Both the position numbers and the translations under genes were made by a program. Positions 1 through 9,370 of a stretch of 64,000 nt of DNA are shown piece by piece. The stretch lies in the NCBI GenBank assembly GCA_028382005.1, contig JAOESH010000005.1, positions 17,418 through 81,417 on the forward strand, written 5' to 3'. The notes below the pieces were generated by a model. It was not told the origin of the DNA and did no database searches. It was given only the letters and a program-made list of their open reading frames with translations. Origin of the DNA: Pseudomonadota bacterium (GTDB lineage Bacteria > Pseudomonadota > Alphaproteobacteria > Puniceispirillales > Marisalimonadaceae). Positions within the stretch are counted from its first letter, which is position 1. Each line of letters starts with the position of its first letter.

Positions 1-49
1 CACTTTCTTCTTTCTGATTTTTCTTATTTTGTTTATCAAATTTTGCCAT
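1..49 (-). CDS. rpsE: Ribosomal protein S5, N-terminal fragment (cut by window edge)
   Basis: Only the first 16 codons are in the window (MAKFDKQNKKNQKEES), reading leftward off the edge. The gene is too short for the ORF track. The ATG is nine bases downstream of the rplR stop and has a purine-rich AGGGG upstream. S5 is assigned from its position directly after rplR, as in the conserved spc gene order, and from a lysine-rich N-terminal tail that suits S5. The fragment contains no domain, so the call rests mainly on synteny. Confidence 0.8.
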   Translation of the reverse strand, partial: MAKFDKQNKKNQKEES

Positions 50-58
50 TACAAACCC

Positions 59-421
59 CTAAAATATTAATCCACCATCTCTAGCTGCATCAGCTAAATT
101 TTTAACTCTTCCGTGATATATATATCCACCTCTATCAAATACAACCTTGGTAATACCTTTTTGAACTGCTTTTTCTGCTATTAATTTACCAACTAAAGTA
201 GCTACTTCTTTAGAACCGCAATTTTTAAATTTACCTTTAATATTTATATCAAGGCTAGATGCAGAGGTCATTGTTGAGCCTTTTTCATCATCAATTATTT
301 GACCATAAATATGTTTGCTTGATCTAAATACAGATAACCTAGGCGTACCTTTAGATTTCTTTTTTAAAGAAGCCCTATTCCTTTGTTTTCTTCTATCGTG
401 TAAAGATGTAAAATTAGCCAT
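59..421 (-). CDS. rplR: 50S ribosomal protein L18
   Basis: L18 binds 5S rRNA and helps place it in the central protuberance of the large subunit. The 120-residue protein has the usual length. It shows the basic N-terminal arm ([14 protein letters not shown]) that contacts rRNA, the [18 protein letters not shown] core, and the family C-terminus [24 protein letters not shown]. It lies between rplF and rpsE in the spc gene order with gaps of about nine bases, so it is certainly co-transcribed with them. Confidence 0.97.
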   Translation of the reverse strand: MANFTSLHDRRKQRNRASLKKKSKGTPRLSVFRSSKHIYGQIIDDEKGSTMTSASSLDINIKGKFKNCGSKEVATLVGKLIAEKAVQKGITKVVFDRGGYIYHGRVKNLADAARDGGLIF

Positions 422-429
422 TTTTTCCT

Positions 430-963
430 CTATTTTTTCTTGCCTTCTTTGCGTAAAATATATTCATTTGCATATCGAATTCCTTTGCCTTTAAATGGTT
501 CAGGAGGTCTTTTTGACCTGATCACTGCCGCAAACTGGCCAAGTTTTTGTTTGTCAGCTCCTGAGACAGTAAATTTTGTATTTCCATCCATTTTAATAGA
601 AAGTCCTTCTGGAACATCAATTTCTACTGGATGACTCAAACCAAGGCTAAGAGATAATTTGTTACCTTGAAGGGCACCTCTATAGCCAACACCAACAATC
701 TCCATTTCTTTTGTAAAACCAACACTCACACCTTGAACAGCGCTGTTAATCAGTGCTCTAGTTGTGCCCCATAAGGCTTTCCCTTTAGATGATTTATCCT
801 TGGGCTCAACTGTTATAACTTTATCTACAACACTAATATTTATAGCGTCACTTAAAGGAGTATTTAACTCACCCTTTGAACCTTTTACCCAAAATATATT
901 GTCATTTTGTTTAACTTCAACACCCTCAGGAATATTTATAACTGATTGACCTACTCTAGACAT
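430..963 (-). CDS. rplF: 50S ribosomal protein L6
   Basis: L6 sits near the L7/L12 stalk base and helps form the factor-binding site. The 177-residue length is typical. Two repeated L6 folds are evident, and the strongest motif is the C-terminal [27 protein letters not shown], the highly conserved rRNA-binding segment. The N-terminus [17 protein letters not shown] also matches the family (SRIGK-PI-IP-GV). It is followed after eight bases by rplR and preceded after 12 by rpsH. Confidence 0.97.
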   Translation of the reverse strand: MSRVGQSVINIPEGVEVKQNDNIFWVKGSKGELNTPLSDAINISVVDKVITVEPKDKSSKGKALWGTTRALINSAVQGVSVGFTKEMEIVGVGYRGALQGNKLSLSLGLSHPVEIDVPEGLSIKMDGNTKFTVSGADKQKLGQFAAVIRSKRPPEPFKGKGIRYANEYILRKEGKKK

Positions 964-975
964 TTTTACTAACTC

Positions 976-1374
976 CTAAAATACTTGACATAGAACTTCC
1001 CCACCAACTTTAGCAGCTCTAGCTTCATTATCACTCATAACTCCCCTGGGGGTTGATAATATTGATATGCCTAACCCATTGTAAGTTTTCGGCAAATCAT
1101 TGATACTAGAATAAATCCTTCTACCGGGTGTTGAGACCCTTTTAATTTCACTAATAACTGGCTTACCATCATAATATTTAAGCTCGATTTTAAACTCATT
1201 AATACCTGGACGCTTCTCAACTTGTGAAAAGTTACGAATGTAACCTTCTCTTTTTAAAACATCTAGTACATTACCTCTGAATCTAGACGCAGGAGCATCA
1301 ACCACAGACTTATTAGCAGTTTGACCATTTCTAATTCGAGTTAACATATCTCCAAGCGTATCACTCATTGACAT
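976..1374 (-). CDS. rpsH: 30S ribosomal protein S8
   Basis: S8 is a primary 16S rRNA-binding protein (helix 21), needed for early assembly of the small-subunit platform. The 132-residue protein shows the N-terminal DTLGDMLTRIRNGQ and the C-terminal NGLGISILSTPRGVMSDNEAR with the S8 signature (ISTP-G-M). Two in-frame ATGs lie two codons apart (MSMSD). I keep the first because an AAAGG stretch precedes it at suitable distance. S8 represses the spc operon in E. coli. I did not identify that site here. Confidence 0.97.
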   Translation of the reverse strand: MSMSDTLGDMLTRIRNGQTANKSVVDAPASRFRGNVLDVLKREGYIRNFSQVEKRPGINEFKIELKYYDGKPVISEIKRVSTPGRRIYSSINDLPKTYNGLGISILSTPRGVMSDNEARAAKVGGEVLCQVF

Positions 1375-1387
1375 AATTATTACCTTT

Positions 1388-1693
1388 CTACCAGCTTGAT
1401 TTTACCATACCTGGAATCTGTCCAGATAAAGCTAATTCTCGTAGTGCAATTCGTGACATTTTTACTTTTCTATAATATCCACGAGGCCTACCTGTAATTA
1501 AACATCTATTTCTTAATCTAATTTTTGCACCATCTCTTGGCATTTCTGACAACTTTAATTGAGCTTCAAAGCGCTCTTCAATAGGGGTAGTTCTATCTTT
1601 ACAAATAGCTTTTAATCTATCTCTTCTTGATTTACTTTTTTTAACTTGTATTTCTCTATTTAAATTTTTTTGGATAGCGCTTTTTTTAGCCAT
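1388..1693 (-). CDS. rpsN: 30S ribosomal protein S14 (long, zinc-free type)
   Basis: S14 binds in the head of the 30S subunit. The 101-residue length and the absence of the CxxC...CxxC pairs place it in the long C-minus class, which needs no zinc. The C-terminal [21 protein letters not shown] and PGMVKSSW are diagnostic. The ORF track starts one codon earlier (MMAKK). I take the second ATG because S14 proteins normally begin MAKKS, but the first is possible. Neighbours are rplE upstream and rpsH 13 bases downstream. Confidence 0.96.
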   Translation of the reverse strand: MAKKSAIQKNLNREIQVKKSKSRRDRLKAICKDRTTPIEERFEAQLKLSEMPRDGAKIRLRNRCLITGRPRGYYRKVKMSRIALRELALSGQIPGMVKSSW

Positions 1694-1711
1694 CATATTC
1701 TCCTAATAAAA

Positions 1712-2257
1712 TTATACTGCAGTAAATGGGAAATCAAATCCTTTGAGAAGCTCTTTAGCTTCGTCATCAGTTTTTGCTGAGGTAACAAATATTATATCCA
1801 TACCTCTAGCCGAATCAACGTTATCATATTCAATTTCTGGGAACACGAATTGCTCTTTTAACCCTAAAGAATAGTTTCCATTACCATCAAAGCTCTTTGG
1901 GTTAATACCCCTAAAATCTCTAACTCTTGGAAGGGCTATGTTTATAAATCTGTCAATAAATTCATACATTTTATTTTTTCTAAGTGTCACTTTAACACCG
2001 ATAGGCATACCTTCTCTTAGCTTGAAACTAGCATTTGCTTTTTTTGATTTGGTTATAATAGGCTTTTGCCCTGTAATTGCGGCCATTTCACTGGCAGCAG
2101 ATTCAATTTTTTTACTGTCTTTAACAGCTTCACCTACACCCATATTTATGACAACTTTTTCAAGTTTAGGTATTTGCATTTCGTTTTTATAATTAAATTT
2201 TTCTTTAAGAACATTAATTATTTCTTTTTTGTATTTTTCTTGTAATCGTATGGTCAT
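1712..2257 (-). CDS. rplE: 50S ribosomal protein L5
   Basis: L5 binds 5S rRNA and the P-site tRNA T-loop side and forms bridge B1b. The protein has 181 residues, the normal size. It shows [19 protein letters not shown] near the N-terminus and [20 protein letters not shown] in the middle, both strongly conserved. The ORF track begins at a TTG four codons upstream. I choose ATG ([10 protein letters not shown]) because TTTGGAGAAA lies just upstream as a ribosome-binding site and overlaps the TTG itself. Confidence 0.96.
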   Translation of the reverse strand: MTIRLQEKYKKEIINVLKEKFNYKNEMQIPKLEKVVINMGVGEAVKDSKKIESAASEMAAITGQKPIITKSKKANASFKLREGMPIGVKVTLRKNKMYEFIDRFINIALPRVRDFRGINPKSFDGNGNYSLGLKEQFVFPEIEYDNVDSARGMDIIFVTSAKTDDEAKELLKGFDFPFTAV

Positions 2258-2270
2258 CGATTTCTCCAAA

Positions 2271-2594
2271 TCACTTATCTAATGCAGAACCTGAAACTAC
2301 AGATACTCTTTTCTTTAAACCATCTTTGAATTCATACTTAACTCTAGTTGGCTTACCAGTTTCTGGATCAACATGCGAAACATTAGAAATATGAATTGAT
2401 GCTTCTATTTCTTCTATCTTTCCAGGATTTTCTTGTGTTGCTTTTCTATGTTTTTTAACGATATTTATACCCTGAACAAATACTCTGTTTTTATCTGTTA
2501 TTATTGAAGTAACGTTTCCAAATTTACCTTTATCTTTCCCAGTAATAACGATAACTGTGTCACCTTTTTTTATTTTGAATTTTTTATTCATCAT
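2271..2594 (-). CDS. rplX: 50S ribosomal protein L24
   Basis: L24 starts 50S assembly by binding the 5' end of 23S rRNA. The 107-residue protein carries the KOW motif [20 protein letters not shown] at about residues 7-27 and the conserved [10 protein letters not shown]. Two consecutive ATGs occur. The first overlaps the rplN stop as ATGA, with CGGAGG inside the end of rplN as ribosome-binding site. The second ATG gives a more relaxed spacing, so the start is uncertain by one codon. The overlap points to translational coupling with rplN. Confidence 0.95.
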   Translation of the reverse strand: MMNKKFKIKKGDTVIVITGKDKGKFGNVTSIITDKNRVFVQGINIVKKHRKATQENPGKIEEIEASIHISNVSHVDPETGKPTRVKYEFKDGLKKRVSVVSGSALDK

Positions 2595-2959
2595 AAAACC
2601 TCCGGTGCAAGAGAAACTATTTTCATAAATTGTTTTCCACGTAATTCTCTAGTAACTGGGCCAAAAATTCTAGTTCCAATTGGTTCATTACTTTTATTAA
2701 CTAGTACAGCAGCATTTCTATCAAATCTAATGCAAGTACCATCATTTCTTCTCACTTCTTTTGCTGTTCTTACGATTACAGCTCTGTGAACGTCCCCTTT
2801 TTTAACACGGCCTCTAGGTATTGCTTCTTTTATTGACACAACAATAACATCACCAACCCCAGCAGTTTTACGACCTGACCCTCCAAGAACCTTAATACAT
2901 TGAACTCTTCTTGCTCCTGAATTGTCAGCAACTTCAAGATTACTTTGCATCTGTATCAT
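2591..2959 (-). CDS. rplN: 50S ribosomal protein L14
   Basis: L14 lies at the subunit interface, forms bridges with 16S rRNA and contacts L19. The 122-residue length is the family norm. The N-terminus [20 protein letters not shown] and the segment [19 protein letters not shown] are L14 signatures. The protein ends SLAPEVL, and its TGA overlaps the rplX start. It is the first gene of the spc-type gene set, 24 bases after rpsQ. Confidence 0.97.
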   Translation of the reverse strand: MIQMQSNLEVADNSGARRVQCIKVLGGSGRKTAGVGDVIVVSIKEAIPRGRVKKGDVHRAVIVRTAKEVRRNDGTCIRFDRNAAVLVNKSNEPIGTRIFGPVTRELRGKQFMKIVSLAPEVL

Positions 2960-2983
2960 ATTATTTCTCCAACATAGAATAGG

Positions 2984-3211
2984 TTAGTATATAACTTCAA
3001 AACGTTTGCTTTTTGAAATAGGAACACATTCTTTTATATTCACAACATCACCTACTTTAAATTTATTTTCACTGTCGTGAGCAGCGAATTTTTTTGATTT
3101 TGTTACAAATTTTTTGTACATAGGGTGCATTATTTTTCTTTCAACTACTACAGTAATTGTTTTGTCAGCACTGTTACTTGTAACCTTACCGGTTAATATT
3201 CTTTTTGGCAT
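2984..3211 (-). CDS. rpsQ: 30S ribosomal protein S17
   Basis: S17 is an OB-fold protein that binds the 5' domain of 16S rRNA. The 75-residue protein shows [20 protein letters not shown], the typical S17 start, then [18 protein letters not shown] and the ending KSKRFEVIY, close to the consensus S-KRF-V. It is slightly shorter than the E. coli protein (84 aa). It is the last gene of the S10-type set and is followed by rplN. Confidence 0.97.
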   Translation of the reverse strand: MPKRILTGKVTSNSADKTITVVVERKIMHPMYKKFVTKSKKFAAHDSENKFKVGDVVNIKECVPISKSKRFEVIY

Positions 3212-3222
3212 TTTCGTTTCCC

Positions 3223-3429
3223 TTAGACTTCAGTTGGAACTATGTTATTCAAAATAGTTTTAATACAAGCTATCTCTCTTCTAATATGCTTGAATCTTGA
3301 CGGATTTTCATTCTGACCATTTGTGACTTGAAAACGCAAATTAAACTGCTCTTTTCTCAGCGAAGTTAATTGCTGTTTCAATTCATCATTAGTTTTTACT
3401 TTTAAATCTTTTGCTTTATGTTTTGCCAT
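3223..3429 (-). CDS. rpmC: 50S ribosomal protein L29
   Basis: L29 is a two-helix protein near the polypeptide exit tunnel, next to L23, where nascent-chain factors dock. The 68-residue protein has the expected pattern: a helix ending in L29's [14 protein letters not shown] motif, a turn [15 protein letters not shown], and a second helix with TILN. It follows rplP after 17 bases and precedes rpsQ after 11. Confidence 0.97.
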   Translation of the reverse strand: MAKHKAKDLKVKTNDELKQQLTSLRKEQFNLRFQVTNGQNENPSRFKHIRREIACIKTILNNIVPTEV

Positions 3430-3446
3430 TGGAACCTCTTTTTTTA

Positions 3447-3860
3447 CTATTCACCTAATCTTTTAACGACCTTTGTGCCCATTGGTAACTTTGCTGCAGC
3501 AAGACTTAAAGCCTCTTTTGCAGCTGTTTCAGAAACGCCATCTAACTCAAACATTATCCTACCTGGCTTTACTCTACACACCCAGAATTCTGGTGAACCT
3601 TTACCTTTACCCATTCTAACTTCAGCAGGTTTACTAGAGACTGGCACATCAGGAAATATTCTAATCCATACTCTTCCAGCTCTTCTTAAATGCCTAGTTA
3701 TAGCTCTCCTTGCAGCTTCTATTTGTCTTGCAGAAACTCTCTCTGGTTCCACTGCCTTAAGTCCGAAAGATCCAAAATTAAGCTTAGTCCCACCTTTAGC
3801 TAAACCGTGTATTCTACCCTTATGAGCTTTCCTAAATTTTGTTCTTTTTGGTTGCAACAT
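3447..3860 (-). CDS. rplP: 50S ribosomal protein L16
   Basis: L16 helps place the A-site tRNA and completes the active 50S subunit. The 137-residue length is standard. Motifs seen are [37 protein letters not shown] and [20 protein letters not shown], the last being the L16 signature. It lies five bases after rpsC, as in the conserved S10 order. The plus-strand 135-residue ORF over the same bases is only a shadow of this gene. Confidence 0.98.
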   Translation of the reverse strand: MLQPKRTKFRKAHKGRIHGLAKGGTKLNFGSFGLKAVEPERVSARQIEAARRAITRHLRRAGRVWIRIFPDVPVSSKPAEVRMGKGKGSPEFWVCRVKPGRIMFELDGVSETAAKEALSLAAAKLPMGTKVVKRLGE

Positions 3861-3865
3861 TTTAA

Positions 3866-4567
3866 TTATCCTTGGTCTATAGGTTTGTTGTTAGGAGTTT
3901 TAACCGAACCGGCCATTCTTTTATCTTGAGCCATAGGATCGTGTTCCATAATCTCACCTTTAAAAATCCAAACTTTAACACCCGTAGCACCATAAGTAGT
4001 AAAAGCTGTAGCCTCTGCATAATCAACATCAGCACGGAGAGTGTGCAACGGAACTCTTCCCTCCCTGTACCATTCAGTTCTTGCTATTTCAGCACCACCT
4101 AATCTTCCAGCACAATTTATTCGAACGCCTTCAGCACCCAATCTCATTGAACCTTGAACTGCTCTTTTCATAGCTCTTCTAAAAGCAACTCTTCTTTCTA
4201 ATTGTTGGGCAATACCATCTGCAACTAACTTTGCATCAAGTTCAGGTTTCCTTATTTCAATAATGTTTAAGCTTACTTCAGCTCCAATTTGTTTTCCTAA
4301 GGTCTTTTTGAGAGTTTCAATATCCTGACCTTTTTTACCAATAACTAAGCCAGGTCTACCAGCATATATTGATATTCTTGCTCTACCAGCAGGTCTTTCA
4401 ATAACTATTTTACTTACCGCAGCAGATTTAAGTTTTTCAAATAAGTATTTTCTTAATCCTATATCTTGATGAAGTAAATCAGCATATAACTTACCACCAA
4501 ACCACCTTGAATCCCAAGTACGATTAATACCTAATCTAAAACCAACTGGCTGTGTTTTTTGACCCAT
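3866..4567 (-). CDS. rpsC: 30S ribosomal protein S3
   Basis: S3 lines the mRNA entry channel and contributes to helicase activity of the ribosome. The 233-residue protein begins [18 protein letters not shown]. It has a KH domain with the [19 protein letters not shown] loop at about residues 68-88 and the C-terminal [35 protein letters not shown] segments typical of the family. A single base separates it from rplV, which suggests translational coupling. Confidence 0.98.
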   Translation of the reverse strand: MGQKTQPVGFRLGINRTWDSRWFGGKLYADLLHQDIGLRKYLFEKLKSAAVSKIVIERPAGRARISIYAGRPGLVIGKKGQDIETLKKTLGKQIGAEVSLNIIEIRKPELDAKLVADGIAQQLERRVAFRRAMKRAVQGSMRLGAEGVRINCAGRLGGAEIARTEWYREGRVPLHTLRADVDYAEATAFTTYGATGVKVWIFKGEIMEHDPMAQDKRMAGSVKTPNNKPIDQG

Positions 4568-4568
4568 T

Positions 4569-4946
4569 TTAATTACCTTCCTGTTCAGACAATAAAATTG
4601 TAAGATGTGAAAATGGCTTTATTATTTTTGCTCCGCGGCCTCTAGCACGAGCGTGAAAGCGTTTCATGACTAATCCTTTTCCAACATAGGCTTCTTTAAC
4701 AATTAATTTATCAATATCTAGGGAATGATTATTTTCAGCATTTGCTATCGCGGATCTTAATGCTTTTTCCACATCATTTGAAATTCTTCTTTTAGAAAAC
4801 TGAAGAATAGATATCGCTTTAGAAGCACTTTGTTTTCTTATCATCTGTGCAACTAAGTTAAGTTTCTGAGGACTAACTCTTATATTTTTTAAAACAACTT
4901 TAGCTTCGTTATCTAATTCTCTACGTTTGTTTTTTTCTTTACCCAT
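4569..4946 (-). CDS. rplV: 50S ribosomal protein L22
   Basis: L22 lines the nascent-peptide exit tunnel and its beta-hairpin reaches the constriction. The 125-residue protein shows [16 protein letters not shown]-type sequence near the start, the [18 protein letters not shown] centre, and the hairpin end [22 protein letters not shown]. It has a slightly longer charged N-terminus ([16 protein letters not shown]) than the E. coli protein. It lies between rpsS and rpsC. Confidence 0.97.
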   Translation of the reverse strand: MGKEKNKRRELDNEAKVVLKNIRVSPQKLNLVAQMIRKQSASKAISILQFSKRRISNDVEKALRSAIANAENNHSLDIDKLIVKEAYVGKGLVMKRFHARARGRGAKIIKPFSHLTILLSEQEGN

Positions 4947-4955
4947 AATTATATC

Positions 4956-5231
4956 CTAACGCTTAGATTTTTTGTCAGCAGTATGACCATAAAAAGTTCT
5001 TGTTGGCGAAAACTCACCTAATTTATGACCAACCATTGTTTCAGTAATTGTAACAGGTATAAATTTTTTTCCATTGTAAACACCAAAAGTTAATCCAACA
5101 AATTGAGGCATTACAGTGGATCTTCTGGACCAGGTTTTAATAACGTCATTTCTACCTGAATTCCTAGCAACTTCAGCTTTTTTTAATAAATAACCGTCCA
5201 CAAAAGGACCTTTCCATATCGATCTTGTCAT
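4956..5231 (-). CDS. rpsS: 30S ribosomal protein S19
   Basis: S19 sits in the head of the 30S subunit with S13 and contacts the A-site finger and L5. The 91-residue length is exactly typical. The sequence [18 protein letters not shown] and [25 protein letters not shown] are the family start and signature. It is spaced ten bases from rplB and nine from rplV. Confidence 0.98.
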   Translation of the reverse strand: MTRSIWKGPFVDGYLLKKAEVARNSGRNDVIKTWSRRSTVMPQFVGLTFGVYNGKKFIPVTITETMVGHKLGEFSPTRTFYGHTADKKSKR

Positions 5232-5241
5232 TATATCAACC

Positions 5242-6066
5242 CTACGCTTTTCTTCTTCTAATAATTAATTTATCTGTTCTTTTATTATTTCTAGTTCTGT
5301 ATCCCTTCGTAGGCTTTCCCCAAGGCGTAACTGGATGCCTGCCACCAGATGTCCTACCTTCACCACCACCGTGTGGGTGATCAACAGGATTCATAGCAAC
5401 CCCTCTAACTGATGGTCTCTTTCCCAACCATCTATTTCTTCCCGCTTTACCAAGATTTGTATTTTGATTGTCAGGATTAGATACAGCGCCAATTGTGCAT
5501 AGACATGTTGAAAGCACAAACCTTACTTCGCCTGAAGTTAATCTTAAAATCGAATATGATAAATCCTTACCAATTAATTGAACATAAGAGCCAGCAGATC
5601 TAGCTAATTGTCCACCTTTTCCAGGTTTGAGTTCAATATTATGAATGATTGTTCCAACTGGAACTGCTGCAAGTGGCATGGTATTCCCAGGTTTAATATC
5701 TGCTTTACTTGAAGATATAATTTTGTCACCTATGGCAAGTCTTTGTGGAGCAATTATATATCTGTACTCATTATCTTCATACTTTATCAAAGCTATGTAA
5801 GCAGTTCTATTTGGATCATATTCAATACGCTCAACTGTACCGATTATATCCATCTTATTTCGCTTGAAGTCAATTATTCTATAACGTCTCTTATGACCTC
5901 CACCTCTTTGCCACATTGTTATTTTTCCAGAATTATTTCTTCCACCAGCTTTATTTAAACCTTCAGTAAGTGTCTTAATTGGCTTGCCTTTATACAAATC
6001 AGATTTATCAACTAAAACAAGTCCTCTTTGGCCTGGTGTGTTTGGTTTAAATTTTTTTAATGGCAT
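5242..6066 (-). CDS. rplB: 50S ribosomal protein L2
   Basis: L2 is required for subunit association and peptidyl-transferase assembly. The 274-residue length is typical. It shows [17 protein letters not shown] near residue 55, the OB and SH3-like RNA-binding domains, and the very conserved [21 protein letters not shown], which contains the histidine of the active-centre loop. The C-terminal [26 protein letters not shown] follows. One base separates it from rplW. Confidence 0.98.
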   Translation of the reverse strand: MPLKKFKPNTPGQRGLVLVDKSDLYKGKPIKTLTEGLNKAGGRNNSGKITMWQRGGGHKRRYRIIDFKRNKMDIIGTVERIEYDPNRTAYIALIKYEDNEYRYIIAPQRLAIGDKIISSSKADIKPGNTMPLAAVPVGTIIHNIELKPGKGGQLARSAGSYVQLIGKDLSYSILRLTSGEVRFVLSTCLCTIGAVSNPDNQNTNLGKAGRNRWLGKRPSVRGVAMNPVDHPHGGGEGRTSGGRHPVTPWGKPTKGYRTRNNKRTDKLIIRRRKA

Positions 6067-6067
6067 T

Positions 6068-6397
6068 TTAAGCTCCTACTGACAAATCGATAGTATTACC
6101 AGGAACCAGCGTAACAATAGCTTTTTTAGTATCAACCCTACGTCCTAAAATACCTTTAAATCTCTTAACCTTGCCTTTGAGCAGGATAGTGTTAACTGAT
6201 TTAACTTTAACAGAATATATTTTTTCTACTGATAATTTAATATCAACTTTATTAGCGTCTAGCGGAACCGCAAAAACGACTTTATTAAATTCTGATAACT
6301 GTGTAGCTTTTTCAGTAATTATGGGATTAAGGATAACCTGGTAGGATCTATTAACACTAACTCTTTGATCAACTTTTTTTCTTGGTCTTACACTCAT
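6068..6397 (-). CDS. rplW: 50S ribosomal protein L23
   Basis: L23 surrounds the exit tunnel and is the docking site for trigger factor and SRP. The 109-residue protein shows [23 protein letters not shown] and the loop [19 protein letters not shown]. It carries about 20 residues of basic N-terminal extension before the family start. The ATG overlaps the rplD stop as ATGA, with GAGGAG in the end of rplD as ribosome-binding site, so translation is probably coupled. Confidence 0.96.
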   Translation of the reverse strand: MSVRPRKKVDQRVSVNRSYQVILNPIITEKATQLSEFNKVVFAVPLDANKVDIKLSVEKIYSVKVKSVNTILLKGKVKRFKGILGRRVDTKKAIVTLVPGNTIDLSVGA

Positions 6398-7011
6398 AAT
6401 AAGCGCTCCTCAACATATTTTACTGCATCATCAATAATTACCAAATTTTCTTTTCTAACTATATCGTAAACGTTTAAACCTTCGTAAGATAAAACATCTA
6501 TATTCATTATGTTATTTGCGGCTCTAATAAAGTTTTGGTCAATATCTTTACCTGATATAATAAGAACATTTTCTAAACCCATTACATCTAATTTTTTCTT
6601 TAAAGTCGATGATTTTCCATCACATTTAGAACCTTCTAATATGGTCAACCTTCCTAGTTTAAACTTATCAGATAAAGCAGATTTTAGACCTAGCATCTTT
6701 ATTTTTTTATTTAAGTTGTGAGAGTGAGAGTGTACTACTGGGCCATGGGCCATTCCACCACCTCTAAATTGTGATACAGCTCCAGATCCATGCCTAGCTT
6801 TACCTGTACCTTTTTGTTTATACATTTTAGCAGTTGTCATTTTAACATCACTTCTTGTTTGTACAGAGTGATTACCTAATCTTCTTTTAGCTAATTGCCA
6901 TCTTACAACTCTAGCCATTATATCGGCTCGGGGATCAACACCAAAAACTTTTTCATTTAGTTCTATATCTTTCCCAGGCTTATTACTTAAGCTTAATGAT
7001 TTAATTTTCAC
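6394..7011 (-). CDS. rplD: 50S ribosomal protein L4 (GTG start inferred)
   Basis: L4 reaches into the exit tunnel and can act as a repressor of the S10 operon in gammaproteobacteria. The core [30 protein letters not shown] is diagnostic. The ORF track starts 21 codons upstream inside rplC. I choose the GTG at 7011 because GGAG lies six bases upstream and the start [18 protein letters not shown] matches the usual alphaproteobacterial N-terminus (MKVKVTTL...). This gives 205 residues, the normal size, and an 11-nt overlap with rplC. An ATG at 7023 is the alternative. Confidence 0.93.
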   Translation of the reverse strand: MKIKSLSLSNKPGKDIELNEKVFGVDPRADIMARVVRWQLAKRRLGNHSVQTRSDVKMTTAKMYKQKGTGKARHGSGAVSQFRGGGMAHGPVVHSHSHNLNKKIKMLGLKSALSDKFKLGRLTILEGSKCDGKSSTLKKKLDVMGLENVLIISGKDIDQNFIRAANNIMNIDVLSYEGLNVYDIVRKENLVIIDDAVKYVEERLL

Positions 7012-7771
7012 CTTGATCTCCATTTTTTTCTGGATTTTCATCAATTTTTTTCTTTTCAACTGCAAGATCATCAATTTTAGTTACATCAGTATCATTATCT
7101 GAATACAAACCTGCTGGAAACGGTGCGGTTTCCGGAACTTTGAATTTTATGGCGTCTTTTAACATTACTATACCATTTTTTGAGCCCGGAACTGAACCTT
7201 CAACTAATATCAAGTTATCATTTTCGATCAATTTAACCACTGTTAAATTTTGAGTTGTTATTCGTACATTTCCGTATTGACCTGCCATCTTCTTGCCTTT
7301 CCAAGTTCTACCTGGATCCTGACTGTTACCAGTTGATCCGTGCGCTCTATGACTTACGGAAACACCGTGTGATGCTTGCATTCCACCAAAGTTATGTCTT
7401 TTCATTGCTCCAGCAAAACCTTTACCCTGAGACACTCCAACAACGTCAACTTTTTGTCCTGTTACATAATGATTAACACTTAATTTATCACCTACTTTTA
7501 GAATGGCATCTTCAGAAACTCTGAATTCAGCGACCTTCTTCTTAGGTTCAGTTTTTGATTTAGCAAAAACTCCTCGCATCGGCTTAGTAGTATGTTTAAG
7601 TTTTTTGTTCCCAAAGCCTAATTGCACAGCTGTGTAACCATCTTTGTCTAAAGTTTTAGTGGAAAGCACCTCAGTATCTTCCAATCTTAAAACTGTGACA
7701 GGAATATGCTCACCTTTGTCATTAAAGACACGAGACATTCCTAATTTCCTAACTATAACTCCACAGCGCAT
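7001..7771 (-). CDS. rplC: 50S ribosomal protein L3 with charged C-terminal tail
   Basis: L3 folds 23S rRNA near the peptidyl-transferase centre through a long loop. The 256-residue protein shows [16 protein letters not shown], the loop [23 protein letters not shown] and [24 protein letters not shown]. It exceeds the 209 residues of E. coli L3. The extra length is largely a C-terminal tail rich in K, E, D and N (after DDLAVEKKK), which looks disordered. Alphaproteobacterial L3 proteins often carry such tails. rplD begins inside its last codons. Confidence 0.97.
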   Translation of the reverse strand: MRCGVIVRKLGMSRVFNDKGEHIPVTVLRLEDTEVLSTKTLDKDGYTAVQLGFGNKKLKHTTKPMRGVFAKSKTEPKKKVAEFRVSEDAILKVGDKLSVNHYVTGQKVDVVGVSQGKGFAGAMKRHNFGGMQASHGVSVSHRAHGSTGNSQDPGRTWKGKKMAGQYGNVRITTQNLTVVKLIENDNLILVEGSVPGSKNGIVMLKDAIKFKVPETAPFPAGLYSDNDTDVTKIDDLAVEKKKIDENPEKNGDQGEN

Positions 7772-7782
7772 AATACTATCCT

Positions 7783-8091
7783 TTAAAGCTTAATTTCAAC
7801 ATCTACACCTGACGCCAAGTCTAATTTCATTAGTGCATCAACAGTTTGAGGGGTAGGTTCTACAATATCTAAAACTCTTTTATGAGTTCTCATTTCGAAT
7901 TGCTCTCTACTTTTTTTATCAACATGAGGCCCTCTAAGAACAGTAAATCTATTTAATGACGTAGGAAGAGGGATAGGACCACGTATCTTAGCACCAGTTC
8001 TTCTAGCTGTATTAACAATTTCTGAGGTAGATTGATCAAGAATTCTATGATCGAATGCTTTTAATCTAATTCTAATATTTTGACTATCCAT
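7783..8091 (-). CDS. rpsJ: 30S ribosomal protein S10
   Basis: S10 is in the 30S head and also partners NusB in antitermination. The 102-residue protein shows [61 protein letters not shown], and the end GVDVEIKL, all characteristic. It is the first S10-type gene, only 42 bases after tuf copy 1. Its ribosome-binding site (GAGGACG) lies inside the tuf repeat, so this part of the leader also exists behind tuf copy 2. Confidence 0.98.
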   Translation of the reverse strand: MDSQNIRIRLKAFDHRILDQSTSEIVNTARRTGAKIRGPIPLPTSLNRFTVLRGPHVDKKSREQFEMRTHKRVLDIVEPTPQTVDALMKLDLASGVDVEIKL

Positions 8092-9370
8092 AAATCGTCC
8101 TCATTACATTAACTACTAATTATTATTTATTATTTAAGACTGAATGCTTGAAACCACTCCAGCACCAACAGTTCTTCCACCTTCTCTTATAGCAAACCTT
8201 AACCCTTCATCCATTGCAATTGGCGCAATTAATTCTACAGTTATTGCTATGTTATCTCCTGGCATTACCATTTCAGTTCCAGACGGAAGCTCAACTGCTC
8301 CAGTTACATCTGTAGTTCTAAAATAAAATTGAGGACGATAATTACTAAAGAATGGTGTATGTCTTCCACCTTCATCTTTATTTAATATATAAGCTTCACC
8401 TTTAAACTTTGAATAAGGCTTAATTGAACCAGGAGCAGACAAAACCTGACCACGCTCAACATCTTCTCTTTTTGTACCTCTTAGAAGAACTCCAACATTG
8501 TCTCCTGCTTCACCAGAATCTAACAACTTACGAAACATTTCAACACCAGTACATGTTGTCTTAGTTGTTTCTTTGATACCAACAATCTCTATTTCTTCAC
8601 CAACCTTCACTACTCCTCTTTCAACACGACCTGTAACAACAGTTCCTCTTCCTGAAATAGAAAACACATCTTCAATAGGCATTAAAAAAGGCTTGTCTTT
8701 ATCACGAGCTGGTTGTGGAATGTAAGAATCAACAGCAGCCATTAATTCATTTATAGAGTTAAGACCAATAGCTTCGTCGCGATTCTCTAACGCTGCTAAC
8801 GCACTACCTTTTATAATAGGAATATCGTCACCTGGAAAATCATAACTACTTAATAGCTCACGGATTTCCAACTCAACTAATTCTAAAAGTTCTTCATCGT
8901 CAACTTGATCAACTTTATTCATATAAACAACTAATGAAGGAACACCAACCTGACGAGCTAATAATATATGCTCTTTTGTTTGTGGCATAGGACCGTCTGC
9001 AGCATTCACAACTAATATAGCTCCATCCATTTGAGCTGCACCAGTAATCATATTTTTAACATAGTCGGCATGACCTGGACAATCAACATGAGCATAATGT
9101 CGGTTTTCAGTTGAATATTCAACGTGAGCTGTGGAAATTGTAATGCCTCTTTCTCTTTCTTCAGGGGCTTTATCAATTTGGTCATAAGCAGAAAAGTCAG
9201 CGCGACCAGCATCAGCCATGACTTTTGTAATCGCAGCCGTTAGTGTTGTTTTACCATGATCAACATGGCCTATTGTTCCAATGTTACAGTGTGGTTTACT
9301 GCGATCAAATTTTTCTTTAGACATCTTAAACGACCTTTCTATTACTTTTATTATTACTTAAGCTAGTTTT
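8092..9370. repeat. 1,279-bp direct repeat, copy 1 (contains tuf1)
   Basis: This stretch appears identical to 24316-25594 (constant offset 16,224). I compared the ends base by base and the interior by reading. The left end is the base next to the rpsJ start codon (t before, c in the other copy). The right end lies inside the last codons of fusA (g versus c). It therefore includes tuf, both of its intergenic regions, the rpsJ ribosome-binding site and the final codons of fusA. Both copies are in the same orientation. Confidence 0.93.
8134..9324 (-). CDS. tuf: Elongation factor Tu, copy 1
   Basis: EF-Tu is the GTPase that delivers aminoacyl-tRNA to the ribosomal A site. The 396-residue protein has the P-loop GHVDHGKT at residues 19-26, DCPGH at 81-85 and NKVD at 136-139, followed by the two beta-barrel domains. 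The switch I segment ERERGITIS is intact. It lies between fusA and rpsJ, the classical tufA position. The protein translation is identical to copy 2, which argues for recent duplication or continuing gene conversion. Confidence 0.99.
   Translation of the reverse strand: MSKEKFDRSKPHCNIGTIGHVDHGKTTLTAAITKVMADAGRADFSAYDQIDKAPEERERGITISTAHVEYSTENRHYAHVDCPGHADYVKNMITGAAQMDGAILVVNAADGPMPQTKEHILLARQVGVPSLVVYMNKVDQVDDEELLELVELEIRELLSSYDFPGDDIPIIKGSALAALENRDEAIGLNSINELMAAVDSYIPQPARDKDKPFLMPIEDVFSISGRGTVVTGRVERGVVKVGEEIEIVGIKETTKTTCTGVEMFRKLLDSGEAGDNVGVLLRGTKREDVERGQVLSAPGSIKPYSKFKGEAYILNKDEGGRHTPFFSNYRPQFYFRTTDVTGAVELPSGTEMVMPGDNIAITVELIAPIAMDEGLRFAIREGGRTVGAGVVSSIQS

Noticed and set aside
2258-2269. 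TTG start extension for rplE given in the ORF track
   Set aside because: The extension overlaps the ribosome-binding site of the ATG that gives the family N-terminus. The same reasoning rejects the TTG starts of secE, the CoA-transferase and the amidohydrolase.
3418-3825. 135-residue plus-strand ORF across rplP
   Set aside because: It is a shadow of rplP; the minus-strand protein is a full-length ribosomal protein.
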